Shown here in pieces: positions 1 to 9,120 of a stretch of DNA of 64,000 bases; position 1 is the stretch's first letter, and every line of letters starts with the position of its first letter. The DNA lies in NCBI GenBank assembly GCA_964588555.1, contig CAZPPT010000005.1, forward strand, positions 1-64,000. Direction: 5' to 3'. Position numbers and translations under genes: made by a program. Origin of the DNA: JAGVWJ01 sp964588555 (GTDB lineage Archaea; Micrarchaeota; Micrarchaeia; Anstonellales; Bilamarchaeaceae). The notes below the pieces were generated by a model. It saw nothing but the letters and a program-made list of their open reading frames with translations, was not told where the DNA came from and ran no database searches.

Positions 1-1
1 C

Positions 2-2131
2 ATCGGATTTGGCGATGAGGCGGATAAATTAAGAAAACAAGGGAAACCCGTGATTGGCGGAAGTGTTTATACGGACAAATTAGAAGATGACCGCGAATTC
101 GGGCAAGTGGAGATGCAGGCCGCAGGCATCAACATCATTCCGCGCTGGAACTTCACCAATTTTGATGATGCTATTGCGCTTATAAAGGAACGGCCGGACC
201 GATACGTGATAAAGCCAAGCGGCAAGGCACAAAATGAAAAGGAACTGCTTTTTGTCGGACAGGAAGAAGACGGCAAGGATATCCTTGAAATGCTTGAACG
301 CTACAAAAAGAACTGGGCAAAGAAAATAAAGGAGTTTCAAATCCAGAAATATGTTTCTGGAGTCGAGATCGCGGTCGGCGCTTTTTTCAATGGTGAAGAT
401 TTTGTCACGCCGATCAACATTAATTTTGAGCATAAGAAACTGTTTCCTGGTGATATCGGGCCAAGCACGGGGGAACTTGGCTGTTACGATGAAAAAACTG
501 AAGTACTAACAAGGCGGGGCTGGGTTTATTTTAAGGAGCTAAGCCATTCGGACGAAATTATTACATATAACCCTATAAGTAACCAAATAGAATATCAAAG
601 ACCAACCGCAATAGTGAGATATAATCAGCACAAAAAAATGGTAAGAGTAAAAAATCGGTCAACTGACATATTAGTAACGTTAGACCATAACATGTTTGGT
701 GCTGAAAGCAACATATACAGAAAAAATTGGGATGGAAAGTTTTCTTTTGTGAAGGCAAAGGATTTACCGGTTGGATTTGTTGCGCCTCGAACAGGCATTT
801 GGATTGGAATCGAAACAGAAATGATTACCCTGCCAGGAGTGATTATTAGCGCGAGAAGAGGGTTGAAAGTAGCCTCATGGGAAGAGCCGCCAATTCTATT
901 AAAAATGGATGACTGGCTTGAATTTTTTGGGATATGGCTTGCTGAAGGATCGACATCAAAATATAGTTATAGAGTAAGTGTAGTACAGGTTAATCCAAAA
1001 AAAATAGCGCGAATAGATGAGATAATTAGAAAAATGCCATTTAATTTTAAGAAAAGGAAGAATGAATGGGTCTGTTACTCCAAGCAACTTTGGTCTTACT
1101 TACGACCACTCGGAGGTGCACTAACAAAATACATCCCACAGGACATAAAAAACCTTAGCCCAAGACAACTTTCAATACTATTTGATAATATGATGCTTGG
1201 TGATGGATCGATCGTCGGAAAAAGCAAAACAAAAATTTATTATACTTCATCAAAAAAACTAGCTGATGATGTACAGGAAATTCTGCTGAAAATGGGGAAA
1301 GTTGGGATCGTAAAAAGTAGAATGAGAGAAACAAAGGGGATTGGAGATAGAAAATTCTTAAAAATTCACAGAAGCTATGAAATAATGGTACGTGAGAAAA
1401 AACTTCTTGCATGGATTGATAAAAGAGATACGAGTATTGTCGATTATAACGGTGCAGTTTACTGTGCAGAAGTTCCGAACCATACGATGTACATAAGAAG
1501 AAATGGCGTTCCGCTCTTTTGCGGTAACACACACATGTACTGGTCAAACAAAAGCCCGATATTTGATGCGACGCTTGCTAAAATGAGGGAAAAGCTTGCG
1601 GCAAGCGCATACGTCGGGTATATTGATATTAATTGTATTGTAAACGGCCGTGGTATTTATCCGCTCGAATCGACTTCGCGTTTTGGTTACCCAACAATCA
1701 GCATCCAGATGGAAGGGGTCTTAAGCGAATGGGGTGAGTTTTTATATAAACTTGCAAAACGCGAAAAACAAGACCTCCGAACGAAACGCGGGTTTCAGGT
1801 TGGCATCGTTGTTGCAGTGCCGCCGTTTCCGTTTAAGGACCCTGACGCATTCAAAAAGTACTCGGAAGACGCAACAATCATTTTCAAAAAGCCCAACTAT
1901 GACGGCATACACCTGTGCGACGTGAAGCTTGCGGAAGGGGACTGGCGGCTTGCGGGCGACAGCGGATATGCGCTTATCGCAACTGGTTCGGGCTCAACCA
2001 TGGCCGAGGCGCAGCAACAGGCATATAACCGCGTAAGGAACATCATCATCCCGAACATGTTTTACCGGATCGACATCGGGGACCGGTGGCACCTTGACGG
2101 CGACCGGTTGCAGACGTGGGGTTACTTGTAA
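2..2131 (+). CDS. purD: PurD-like phosphoribosylamine-glycine ligase (5' truncated, intein-containing)
   Basis: ATP-grasp enzyme of the GARS/PurD type, which joins glycine to phosphoribosylamine in purine synthesis. The frame is open to the window edge, so the N-terminus is missing. The visible part has the ATP-grasp core (YVIKPSG, then PGDIGPSTGELG, equivalent to the GPNTGGMG loop of PurD) and a PurD-like C-terminal domain (AGDSGYALIATGSGSTMAEA). The loop is interrupted after GELG by a 349-residue intein; splicing would restore GELG-THMYW. purF and purQ elsewhere in the window support a purine role. A diverged PurD paralogue is possible, because the C-terminal half is not closely canonical. 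Confidence 0.75.
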   Translation: MGFGDEADKLRKQGKPVIGGSVYTDKLEDDREFGQVEMQAAGINIIPRWNFTNFDDAIALIKERPDRYVIKPSGKAQNEKELLFVGQEEDGKDILEMLERYKKNWAKKIKEFQIQKYVSGVEIAVGAFFNGEDFVTPININFEHKKLFPGDIGPSTGELGCYDEKTEVLTRRGWVYFKELSHSDEIITYNPISNQIEYQRPTAIVRYNQHKKMVRVKNRSTDILVTLDHNMFGAESNIYRKNWDGKFSFVKAKDLPVGFVAPRTGIWIGIETEMITLPGVIISARRGLKVASWEEPPILLKMDDWLEFFGIWLAEGSTSKYSYRVSVVQVNPKKIARIDEIIRKMPFNFKKRKNEWVCYSKQLWSYLRPLGGALTKYIPQDIKNLSPRQLSILFDNMMLGDGSIVGKSKTKIYYTSSKKLADDVQEILLKMGKVGIVKSRMRETKGIGDRKFLKIHRSYEIMVREKKLLAWIDKRDTSIVDYNGAVYCAEVPNHTMYIRRNGVPLFCGNTHMYWSNKSPIFDATLAKMREKLAASAYVGYIDINCIVNGRGIYPLESTSRFGYPTISIQMEGVLSEWGEFLYKLAKREKQDLRTKRGFQVGIVVAVPPFPFKDPDAFKKYSEDATIIFKKPNYDGIHLCDVKLAEGDWRLAGDSGYALIATGSGSTMAEAQQQAYNRVRNIIIPNMFYRIDIGDRWHLDGDRLQTWGYL
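482..1528 (+). mobile_element. Intein with LAGLIDADG (DOD) homing endonuclease inside purD
   Basis: An in-frame insertion of 349 codons. It starts with Cys in block A (CYDEKTEVLTRRGW), has block B with the conserved TxxH (LVTLDHNMF), two LAGLIDADG-type motifs (FFGIWLAEGS and FDNMMLGDGS), block F (VYCAEVPNHTMYIRRNG) and ends PLFCGN before Thr. The terminal Asn and +1 Thr are intact. The penultimate residue is Gly instead of the usual His, a variant known in some archaeal inteins. The insertion is visibly more A+T-rich than the host gene, consistent with horizontal spread. It sits in the most conserved ATP-grasp loop, a typical intein site. The endonuclease keeps both acidic motifs and may be active. 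Confidence 0.92.
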
Positions 2132-2160
2132 GTTTTTTGGATTAAGGTTGAGGAAATGAC

Positions 2161-3003
2161 ATGTACTGGGCATTATTAGTCATCGGGGCGTCGATGCTCT
2201 ATGCGATCGGAAATATCATCAGCAAGTATTTTGTGATTAACCTTGACATTAAAACCGTCATCATATGCGCGTTTGCAGGTTCGTCGGTTGCGCTCTTTGT
2301 ATTACTTGTCCAGCCCCTCACATTTTCATGGGTTGCGCTTCTTGCGGGCATATTGGCAGTAATTGGACAACTCATCTTTTACCATGCACTGAGCCAATAT
2401 GAGATATCAAAAACGATTGCACTTTTGTTTATGAGCTCGATTTTTGTCGCGATCATATCCGCAGTTTCACTTGGCGAAATACTTACCCCGTGGCAGTACG
2501 CAGGGATAATCCTGTCGGTAGTTGGCGCCATTGCGATTAGCGTTGAAGGGATTACGTTTCGACGGGGGGCACTCTTTGCAATTCTTGCAAGCGTCGTGTT
2601 TGCATTATGCGACATATTATCCAAGGCCGCACTTGAAGAGATAAATGCACCGAACGTCTTTGTATGGTACCAGGTCCCCTACATGGCAATCGCCATTGTC
2701 GGGGCACTCATCTGGAAAAGGCAACTTGACCTACGGTCAAAAGGAAAGGTGCTGGGCTGCTTTATTAGTGGCGTATTTTTTGCAGGCGGCACGTATATAT
2801 TCACGACGTCGCTTGCCTATACGCAGGTTGCACTTGCTTCTGCATTAACTTCGGCAACTCCTTTTTTTGTTTTTTTAATTTCCACGGTAATTACTAAGAT
2901 AAACCCGCGCCTCCTTGAAGAGGACATCAACCACAAAAGCCTTGCAACAAAGGCACTGGCAATACTGCTTCTTGCAATTGGCGTGTATCTTGTTACATCG
3001 TAG
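2161..3003 (+). CDS. EamA/DMT-family membrane transporter
   Basis: A 280-residue, very hydrophobic protein with about ten transmembrane segments arranged as two similar halves of five, typical of the drug/metabolite transporter (EamA) superfamily. The first half ends near GIILSVVGAIAISVEG and the second near ALAILLLAIGVYLVTS, the usual position of the last EamA helix. Members export small metabolites or amino acids; the substrate cannot be read from the sequence. It begins 29 nt after the purD stop and may be cotranscribed with it. The start ATG follows a GAGGAAATGAC stretch that can act as a ribosome binding site. Confidence 0.85.
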   Translation: MYWALLVIGASMLYAIGNIISKYFVINLDIKTVIICAFAGSSVALFVLLVQPLTFSWVALLAGILAVIGQLIFYHALSQYEISKTIALLFMSSIFVAIISAVSLGEILTPWQYAGIILSVVGAIAISVEGITFRRGALFAILASVVFALCDILSKAALEEINAPNVFVWYQVPYMAIAIVGALIWKRQLDLRSKGKVLGCFISGVFFAGGTYIFTTSLAYTQVALASALTSATPFFVFLISTVITKINPRLLEEDINHKSLATKALAILLLAIGVYLVTS

Positions 3004-3028
3004 CAAATTGGGTAAACGACGCCTGCAT

Positions 3029-3856
3029 TTATCTATGATTCACAAGATATTTCGCAAATGAGTCAAGAAATTGCATGAACTGGTCAATAGATTCAAAGGT
3101 GAAAAACGTGCCCTGTAGCTCGTTGATAACGAGATCTGTCGCAAGCACGCGTTTGACATCAAACCGCTCAAGCTTTGCACTCCCCTCAAAGGCGTTCTGG
3201 AGGTCGGTAAGACCTGTAAGAAGCGATGCGCCGGCTGCCCTTGGTTTGCCATCCTCATAGACGACCCCAGTTTCAACAGTGAACCAAAGGATCTTTTCGA
3301 TCAGAGGGACACGCATTTCAGGGGCGCCTAAGACGGCATTGCCGACCCTAATAAAAAGCGACCGCATCCTTTGGTCAGTGAGAAACGGTGCATGGCCCCA
3401 CACTTCGTGAAACATATCAGGTTCCGTCGAAAATGAAGGACTTGCAGGATCACGAAGATATGCGGTGCTTGGAAGGTCGTGTGCAGCAAAGGCACTCCAA
3501 AATGAGCGGACGTCGATCATGCCGGGAACGGGCGCAACTGCAAAGCCATAATGGCTAAGACGTGTGTTGACGTCACTAAGCCCAAGTACGGAATCCGATG
3601 GAAGGGAAAGCATGCGTACGCCATTAAGATAAGCATTAAGTGCATAACGTTGATGAAATGGTGAAAGGCCTGCGACAAGCCTTCGCCATAGCAGATGTTC
3701 CTCCTCAGTATACGTAATGGGAGGAAAGGAGCCTCGTCCGAGGGCATCTGCTGAATGTTGTGCTATGGCATTACGCCGTTTTTGATAAGGCGAATCAGGA
3801 ACAGGGCGTGTTAGTACTTTAATTCTATCCTGCCACACTTGTCGTCCGATTACCAT
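3029..3856 (-). CDS. Pterin-dependent aromatic amino acid hydroxylase (phenylalanine 4-monooxygenase-like)
   Basis: A 275-residue protein matching the catalytic domain of phenylalanine/tyrosine/tryptophan hydroxylases, non-haem iron enzymes using tetrahydropterin and O2. The iron facial triad is visible: His150 and His155 in PDMFHEVWGHAPFL and Glu195 in WFTVETG. Upstream family segments are present (YTEEEHLLWRRL near 49-60; GFAVAPVPGMIDVRSFW near 104-120; STAYLRDP). Length fits the compact prokaryotic PhhA type, without an ACT domain. The leaderless start is supported by a TATA box at 3878-3885. The enzyme is rare in Archaea and needs O2 and a pterin, which makes it a candidate for horizontal transfer. 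The substrate (Phe or Trp) is not certain. Confidence 0.85.
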   Translation of the reverse strand: MVIGRQVWQDRIKVLTRPVPDSPYQKRRNAIAQHSADALGRGSFPPITYTEEEHLLWRRLVAGLSPFHQRYALNAYLNGVRMLSLPSDSVLGLSDVNTRLSHYGFAVAPVPGMIDVRSFWSAFAAHDLPSTAYLRDPASPSFSTEPDMFHEVWGHAPFLTDQRMRSLFIRVGNAVLGAPEMRVPLIEKILWFTVETGVVYEDGKPRAAGASLLTGLTDLQNAFEGSAKLERFDVKRVLATDLVINELQGTFFTFESIDQFMQFLDSFAKYLVNHR

Positions 3857-3877
3857 GATAGAAGTAAGAATAAAAAG

Positions 3878-3885
3878 TTATATAA
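3878..3885. promoter_or_regulatory. Shared symmetric TATA box for divergent genes (hydroxylase / CoA-binding protein)
   Basis: The palindrome TTATATAA is centred at 3881.5. It lies 25-26 bp upstream of the hydroxylase ATG at 3856 (minus strand) and 26-27 bp upstream of the GTG at 3908 (plus strand). It is the only TATA-like element in the 51-bp gap, so one TBP site probably drives both leaderless transcripts. Confidence 0.7.
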
Positions 3886-3907
3886 AATGTAGCTTTCAGT
3901 TAAATAC

Positions 3908-4333
3908 GTGGCAGACCTGCATATCCAAGAAATTCTAAGGACAGCAAAGGGGATAGCGATAATAGGCCTCAGTGATAAACATGATCGTGACAGCTATATA
4001 GTCGCGAGCTATTTACAGGATGCCGGATATGAAATTATTCCAATAAACCCAAACATACGCGAGTGGAACGGGATTACGGCATATGCGAGTTTGCGTGAAG
4101 TTCCGGGCAAAACGAAAATTGACATTATTGATATTTTCCGAAAGAACGAGTTTGTTGATGGAATTGTTGATAACGCGCTTTCGCTCAAACAGAAGCCAAA
4201 GGCGATCTGGATGCAGCTGGGAATTGAAAATGAAATTGCGGCACAAAAGGCAAGTGCGGCAGGCATTGTCGTGATCCAAAACAAGTGCATCAAGATTGAG
4301 CACCGGAAGATGGGTATCGCCAAGCAGATTTAA
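3908..4333 (+). CDS. CoA-binding domain protein (YccU-like)
   Basis: A 141-residue single Rossmann-like CoA-binding domain of the YccU/COG1832 type. The N-terminal strand and glycine turn (KGIAIIGLSDKHDRDSY) are followed by the conserved YEIIPINPN segment and a C-terminal AIWMQLGIENEIAAQKA / VVIQNKCIKIEH block, where the family has a conserved Cys. These proteins bind CoA or acyl-CoA; their cellular role is poorly defined. The same fold forms the N-terminus of the AcdA-type synthetase at 47581-48975. The GTG start is supported by the TATA box 26 bp upstream, giving a leaderless mRNA. Confidence 0.82.
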   Translation: MADLHIQEILRTAKGIAIIGLSDKHDRDSYIVASYLQDAGYEIIPINPNIREWNGITAYASLREVPGKTKIDIIDIFRKNEFVDGIVDNALSLKQKPKAIWMQLGIENEIAAQKASAAGIVVIQNKCIKIEHRKMGIAKQI

Positions 4334-4388
4334 AAACATGTCCCACATTATTATTTTTGTGTCTCGGCTTTATTTTTCACGAGCATGT

Positions 4389-5741
4389 ATGCCGCAAGTT
4401 ACGCAAATGACAGTTGGACCCGGATCACCTGGAAGAAAGACGCAGGCATTGCGGAATGACCGGGCCGCGATAGAGGGTTCGGGACTCTTTTATCCTGACA
4501 ATATTGCATGTACCCCGAAATTTTTTCGTCGCTTCCTTGAAGCTTCAGGTGCGACAGAACCCGACATTGGACATGAAGAGGCACACCGGCGCATTGGAAG
4601 AACCTGTTTCTATGAAGAGGAAATAGCTGCCCTGCAGGACGCGTTTATGAGTTTCCCGTGGATGCTCCGTGAGGCAATAATGGTACGGTCCGATGACTGG
4701 GCCTCAGGGGTGGGGTTGTGGCACACAACAATTGCAATAACTCATCCTGGTGAGGCAATGGCAGGGGCGCACATCGCAGAGAAAATAAAGAGGGTCCTTG
4801 CAAGCGATTTTAGCGAAGACGCCCAAAGATTCAGAAGAATAAAAGGGATAACTGAAAACACGGGCGTATTGCTTATGCCCGTATTTGGGGAATTCGCAAG
4901 AAAGAGAATTGCGCCAGTTTTCTCAATAAACTACATCGGGGACAATGATCGCGGATTATACTCGGTGGGATTTGGGATAAATGGCGTGCACTGCAGATCC
5001 GCATATTTTAGCTACGGGACATCGCTTGATTTCGAAAGAATTCTTGACCATCTTGAACACATGAGCCGCTTGTATGACGGCGTTGCGGTCCGCCTTGGCA
5101 TCGGCACAGTTGAAAAGGTAGATATGCACGAGGTAATGGCCCGTGCACAAAGGACGTACAGACGGATGCCCGAGATATTTGAAAACCTTAATCGGATGCT
5201 AAGGGGCATGGTTGAGGCCGCCGGAGCACGATATCTTGAAATCGTCCATGAAAGTACGGGGAGGCCAGTTTTTATTGTAACCCAAAGTTCGCCATGCACC
5301 ATGGGCACAGTGACGCGCCCCCATATTGGCAGTAGGACAATAACGATGGAAACCGCATATGCGCTTGGAACCGGCATCGCCACAGGGAACCGCATACGGG
5401 TCGCCGGAACGATCCCCCCCGCAGACCAGGAACGGTTCAACCAGGAACATGCAAACTATATCCTCATCATAAAAGTGGGGCTACTTAATGAATTTAGGGA
5501 AAATTGGGGACTAAAACACTACTCAAGCGCCGCAGGCATCGCATTTGTCGTTGATGAAATAGTACGGACTGTTGCAAGTCACTTAGGAGGCATATTTAGG
5601 GAACTTGGGATACTTGTCATCGTAGGCAGTGATATTTCGGATGTCCTTGCCCGGATAATTGAACGTGAATCGGTGCTTCACACCACCGGTATCATATACA
5701 GTAATGAATTCGCGGGCGAGGGGTTTTTGAGCATTGAATAA
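4389..5741 (+). CDS. PEP synthase/PPDK N-terminal domain-like protein
   Basis: About 450 residues from ATG 4389; ATG 4338, just after the upstream stop, is an alternative start and no promoter decides between them. The middle resembles the pyruvate/PEP-binding ATP-grasp domain of PEP synthase and pyruvate phosphate dikinase: VRSDDWASGVGLWHTT, then KRVLASDFSEDAQRFRR, NTGVLLMPVFG and APVFSINYIGDND. The catalytic phospho-His swivelling domain and the C-terminal TIM barrel of real PpsA are not evident, so this is probably a stand-alone nucleotide-binding homologue with another substrate. The last 120 residues are not recognised. It converges on the beta-propeller gene with a gap of 6 bp. Confidence 0.55.
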   Translation: MPQVTQMTVGPGSPGRKTQALRNDRAAIEGSGLFYPDNIACTPKFFRRFLEASGATEPDIGHEEAHRRIGRTCFYEEEIAALQDAFMSFPWMLREAIMVRSDDWASGVGLWHTTIAITHPGEAMAGAHIAEKIKRVLASDFSEDAQRFRRIKGITENTGVLLMPVFGEFARKRIAPVFSINYIGDNDRGLYSVGFGINGVHCRSAYFSYGTSLDFERILDHLEHMSRLYDGVAVRLGIGTVEKVDMHEVMARAQRTYRRMPEIFENLNRMLRGMVEAAGARYLEIVHESTGRPVFIVTQSSPCTMGTVTRPHIGSRTITMETAYALGTGIATGNRIRVAGTIPPADQERFNQEHANYILIIKVGLLNEFRENWGLKHYSSAAGIAFVVDEIVRTVASHLGGIFRELGILVIVGSDISDVLARIIERESVLHTTGIIYSNEFAGEGFLSIE

Positions 5742-5747
5742 AAGCGT

Positions 5748-8700
5748 TCAATTTATTGGTTCAAGCACCGTAATGAATATGTCGTCCCCGCCGTTATATG
5801 AGGCAGTCGCGTTCTGTACTGGGAAAACCCGGGATGTAGTCTCACCGACAAGCGCAATAAGGCCATGTGGCCCAGCACTTATGAAACGGCCGTAATCTTC
5901 GCCCCCTGCGCCAAGGTATGACGAGTAAAGGAGGCTGCCGTCAGGCGAATATTTACGGACAAACGCGTCAATCCCCCCTGCATTTTCACCCTGAAGCGCA
6001 TCAGGCGTGACCTCAAAATCAGTTGAGTCAGTACGTGCAGTAATCCAAAGATTGCCATCCTGGTCAATGGCCGGGCCAAAAACGCTTTCATACCTGCCGC
6101 TTCCCCCGACATATGTGGAAAATAGCGGAGTTCCGTTTTGGTCGAACTTCACCAAGAACCCATCTTCAGAACCTAGGAGGGTGGCGGAATGCGCATTACG
6201 CACGGGAAAGTCGATGGAACTTGTTGCGCCGCCCAGATATGCGTTTCCTGCAGCATCAACTGCAATGCGATGGTCTGCAAATTCGTTTTGGCTTCCGCCA
6301 AAATAGGTGCCGTACAGGATGGTACCTGAAGGGGAAAGCTTACCGTAATAAACATCAGTTATGCCGCCATTGTATGACTCGTCATATGCGTCAGGCGTAA
6401 TCGCAGTTACGGGACCGCGCACAATTGCGCTTATATGAAGAACACCTCTGGTGTCAAGTGCGCAGCCAAGCGCCACTTCACCATATGCGACAGGATCGCC
6501 CGGGGCTCCGATAAATGTATTGTATAAAACAGTCCTGCCATCGGAGGAAAGCTTTGTGACTACGGCATCTGTCACGCCGCCATTAAACTGGTTTACCTTA
6601 TGGGGACTTGACAAGCTTGAGGGATTCTCAAGGAAATCTTCTGAGCCTGCAACGCCGCATACATACGCATTGCCTGCGCGATCAACCGCAAGTCCGCCGC
6701 GGCCTGAATCAGTAGTACGGCTTCCAAGATAAGTGGAATATGCAAGGCCGGATCCGTTAGCGGCCAATTTCAGGACGAATGTGTCGCCGTTTCCATTATA
6801 CGTTTCGTCATACGCGCCGGAAGTTACGGGAAAATCTGCCGACTCCGCGCGGCCGGTAATGTAAATGTCGCCTGACCCGCTAAGTGCAAGGCCAAATGCC
6901 GCATCGTTCTGAGAGCCTCCTATAATGGTTGCCCACAACGGAAAACCGTCCGTGCTATATTTTGCAACGAATGCATCCATAGTTGCACCGTGCCCAAGCG
7001 GACCGATGACCGTAACAAGCGGGAATTGGCTTGGAAATTGCCCTGAGGGAAAGTCATTTCCTGAAAACACCCGTACCATACTCGTACCATCCGCCACGGG
7101 AAGAAGTGCATCGGGGTAATCGATAGTGCCTGCAACGATGATGTCCCCATTTTGGTCGAACTTTACCTCTCGAAGCGAATTGATACTTGCTGAAGGGTTG
7201 TTGCCGCCACTTCCTTCTGATCGTGGCCCCACGTAGGTTGAAAAGCGAGGCCGGAATGAGGCATTCTCGTTTTGCGGGTCTTCGGGCACCGGCGGTTCCT
7301 CGTAAGGCGGCAAAGGCACATACTGTTCGATACGCTCCTTAACTGCCTGGTATTTTGGCGCCTGTGCCTCAGGCTGGTCCTGGTATTCCAAATGGCCTGA
7401 AAAAACCGGGACTGCCTTTGCATATACTGAATTAAAAAGGACAAGCGGACCGTCGCTTATGTTAAACCACATGTCAAAATATTTTTCGTACACCTGCTTT
7501 ATCCGCGGATCCTTGTTAAGCTGGATGGACTTTAGGATAACTGGGTCATCGTGTTCATGGCCGCGCGGAACCATTACTGATTCGCCGCCGGAATAGGCAG
7601 CAAGCGTTGCTCCGTATGCACGGGCAACCAGGTTTTGCGCCATGACCTTGCTGCGAAGCGAGCCGTTTATTTCATGCTCCATAACCGCAAAGAGCACATC
7701 ATCAGAAAATGCGGGGCTGGTGCGCACTTGCAGGTACTCGTTCATCACAGTGCTCCCAAATGAAGGGGCAACGGCAAGCACGTGCGCGTGCGTATCGGAG
7801 GGGTTGATAAGCGGGTCTTCAAACGCGGCAAAAATTTCATTACTTGCCCATGTGCTTGCAAGGGGCGCTGAAACGACATTCACCACGCGGCCTGATTCAT
7901 CCCCAAAAGAATCGCTAAAAATCTGGAATGTCCTTGCCGAACGCTTTGCCTGGTAACGATAAGCGGAGCGGGTATCATCACAACCAAAAATTCCCCAATC
8001 AATGCCATTTTTGTGGGGGACAAATGTTGCTGGGTCGGCGCAACCTGCCTGCCTTACAAAATCAGCCTGTGCAAGGCCGCCGTTCCAGAGTTCATGCGAA
8101 TATTCAACATATGCCTTGCGAGGTGGCGGAAGCTGGTCGCGGATAAGGCGTGCAAGGGAACGTACATACTCGTCGTCGGCATTGTGCGGGATGCTGACCC
8201 AGGGGTCTGCATCCATGCGGTTTGCAATCATAACCATATATTCCGGTGAAACGCCCCGGCCGGCAGCCTGCGTATAGTATGTTGGCAGCGAACGGCCTTC
8301 CCACTGCACAATCGGGTTGTTGTTGGTGGCCCCAAAATCAGTAAACCGGACTACCCCGACACCCCGGTAACGGTCGAGAAACGGCGGATAAAAAATCTGC
8401 TCATCATATATGTTTTCGTAACCGGGCATGATAAACCGGATGTTCCGGATATTATTGCCACGGGAGGACTGTTCGATGGCCATAACGATGGAGCCGCCGT
8501 TTCGCACGTCAATGACATAACGTCCGCCGTTTTCATCACGGGTATGTTCAAGCACGCGAGCTACACCGCCAAAGCTAAGACGACCGTCGCCTTCATACAG
8601 GACGGTATAGCGGCCAATGGGATGGTGGAATCGTGCACTTCCGGTATAAAAAACAGTCCGCACAACCTGCGGACGGTCATCAATTGGATAAGGGATTTCA

Positions 8701-8930
8701 ACGGGATAACCCGCCTCATCAACAGGGATCATATGCGCAAGTCCCGTATCCCATGCCCCACGGCCCCCTAGGTCGGCGCTTGCCCATGGCCGTGCCATTT
8801 TCATGATATCAACAAACACAAGCTCGGTTGACTGGTCGGTAACCTCTGCATAATTGATCCCGATCGGAACCCCTGCTGCAGAAAAAAGAGATATGTATGC
8901 TACTAACATCAGAAGAACAATTTTTTTCAT
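5748..8930 (-). CDS. Large secreted protein: glycoside-hydrolase-like domain plus SBBP beta-propeller repeats
   Basis: 1060 residues with an N-terminal signal peptide (MKKIVLLMLVAYISLFSAAG). Residues about 22-540 resemble secreted bacterial proteins opening with a GINYAEVTDQSTE / VDIMKMARPW motif and containing YVEYSHELWNGG, similar to the acid/base region of clan GH-A glycosidases; this suggests carbohydrate binding or cleavage but is not proof. Residues about 555-1060 are repeats of about 45-55 residues carrying STYLG/STYVGG, GDIYITGRAESADFPVT and DAFVAKYSTDG motifs, the SBBP beta-propeller repeat. It is the largest protein in the window and probably surface-exposed. The composition resembles planctomycete-type surface proteins, so transfer from bacteria is plausible. 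Confidence 0.75.
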   Translation of the reverse strand: MKKIVLLMLVAYISLFSAAGVPIGINYAEVTDQSTELVFVDIMKMARPWASADLGGRGAWDTGLAHMIPVDEAGYPVEIPYPIDDRPQVVRTVFYTGSARFHHPIGRYTVLYEGDGRLSFGGVARVLEHTRDENGGRYVIDVRNGGSIVMAIEQSSRGNNIRNIRFIMPGYENIYDEQIFYPPFLDRYRGVGVVRFTDFGATNNNPIVQWEGRSLPTYYTQAAGRGVSPEYMVMIANRMDADPWVSIPHNADDEYVRSLARLIRDQLPPPRKAYVEYSHELWNGGLAQADFVRQAGCADPATFVPHKNGIDWGIFGCDDTRSAYRYQAKRSARTFQIFSDSFGDESGRVVNVVSAPLASTWASNEIFAAFEDPLINPSDTHAHVLAVAPSFGSTVMNEYLQVRTSPAFSDDVLFAVMEHEINGSLRSKVMAQNLVARAYGATLAAYSGGESVMVPRGHEHDDPVILKSIQLNKDPRIKQVYEKYFDMWFNISDGPLVLFNSVYAKAVPVFSGHLEYQDQPEAQAPKYQAVKERIEQYVPLPPYEEPPVPEDPQNENASFRPRFSTYVGPRSEGSGGNNPSASINSLREVKFDQNGDIIVAGTIDYPDALLPVADGTSMVRVFSGNDFPSGQFPSQFPLVTVIGPLGHGATMDAFVAKYSTDGFPLWATIIGGSQNDAAFGLALSGSGDIYITGRAESADFPVTSGAYDETYNGNGDTFVLKLAANGSGLAYSTYLGSRTTDSGRGGLAVDRAGNAYVCGVAGSEDFLENPSSLSSPHKVNQFNGGVTDAVVTKLSSDGRTVLYNTFIGAPGDPVAYGEVALGCALDTRGVLHISAIVRGPVTAITPDAYDESYNGGITDVYYGKLSPSGTILYGTYFGGSQNEFADHRIAVDAAGNAYLGGATSSIDFPVRNAHSATLLGSEDGFLVKFDQNGTPLFSTYVGGSGRYESVFGPAIDQDGNLWITARTDSTDFEVTPDALQGENAGGIDAFVRKYSPDGSLLYSSYLGAGGEDYGRFISAGPHGLIALVGETTSRVFPVQNATASYNGGDDIFITVLEPIN

Positions 8931-9120
8931 AGAAACACCTGTTACGTGCTAATATTTCAGATTGTAGGGAAAAATATGCCAATCATTTTTAATGCATTTT
9001 GGTAAGGAAACTGCAGTTACATGCACAGAGGGGCAAAAAAGCAAGATGGAAAAAATTAAATTGCACGTCCGAAGTAAAAATAGTATGGCATACAAGGAAA
9101 AAGAAAGGCGCGGGTGCCAC

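Noticed and set aside
1155..1547. Minus-strand frame opposite the intein
   Set aside because: Low-complexity shadow of the intein gene, no promoter or recognisable protein.
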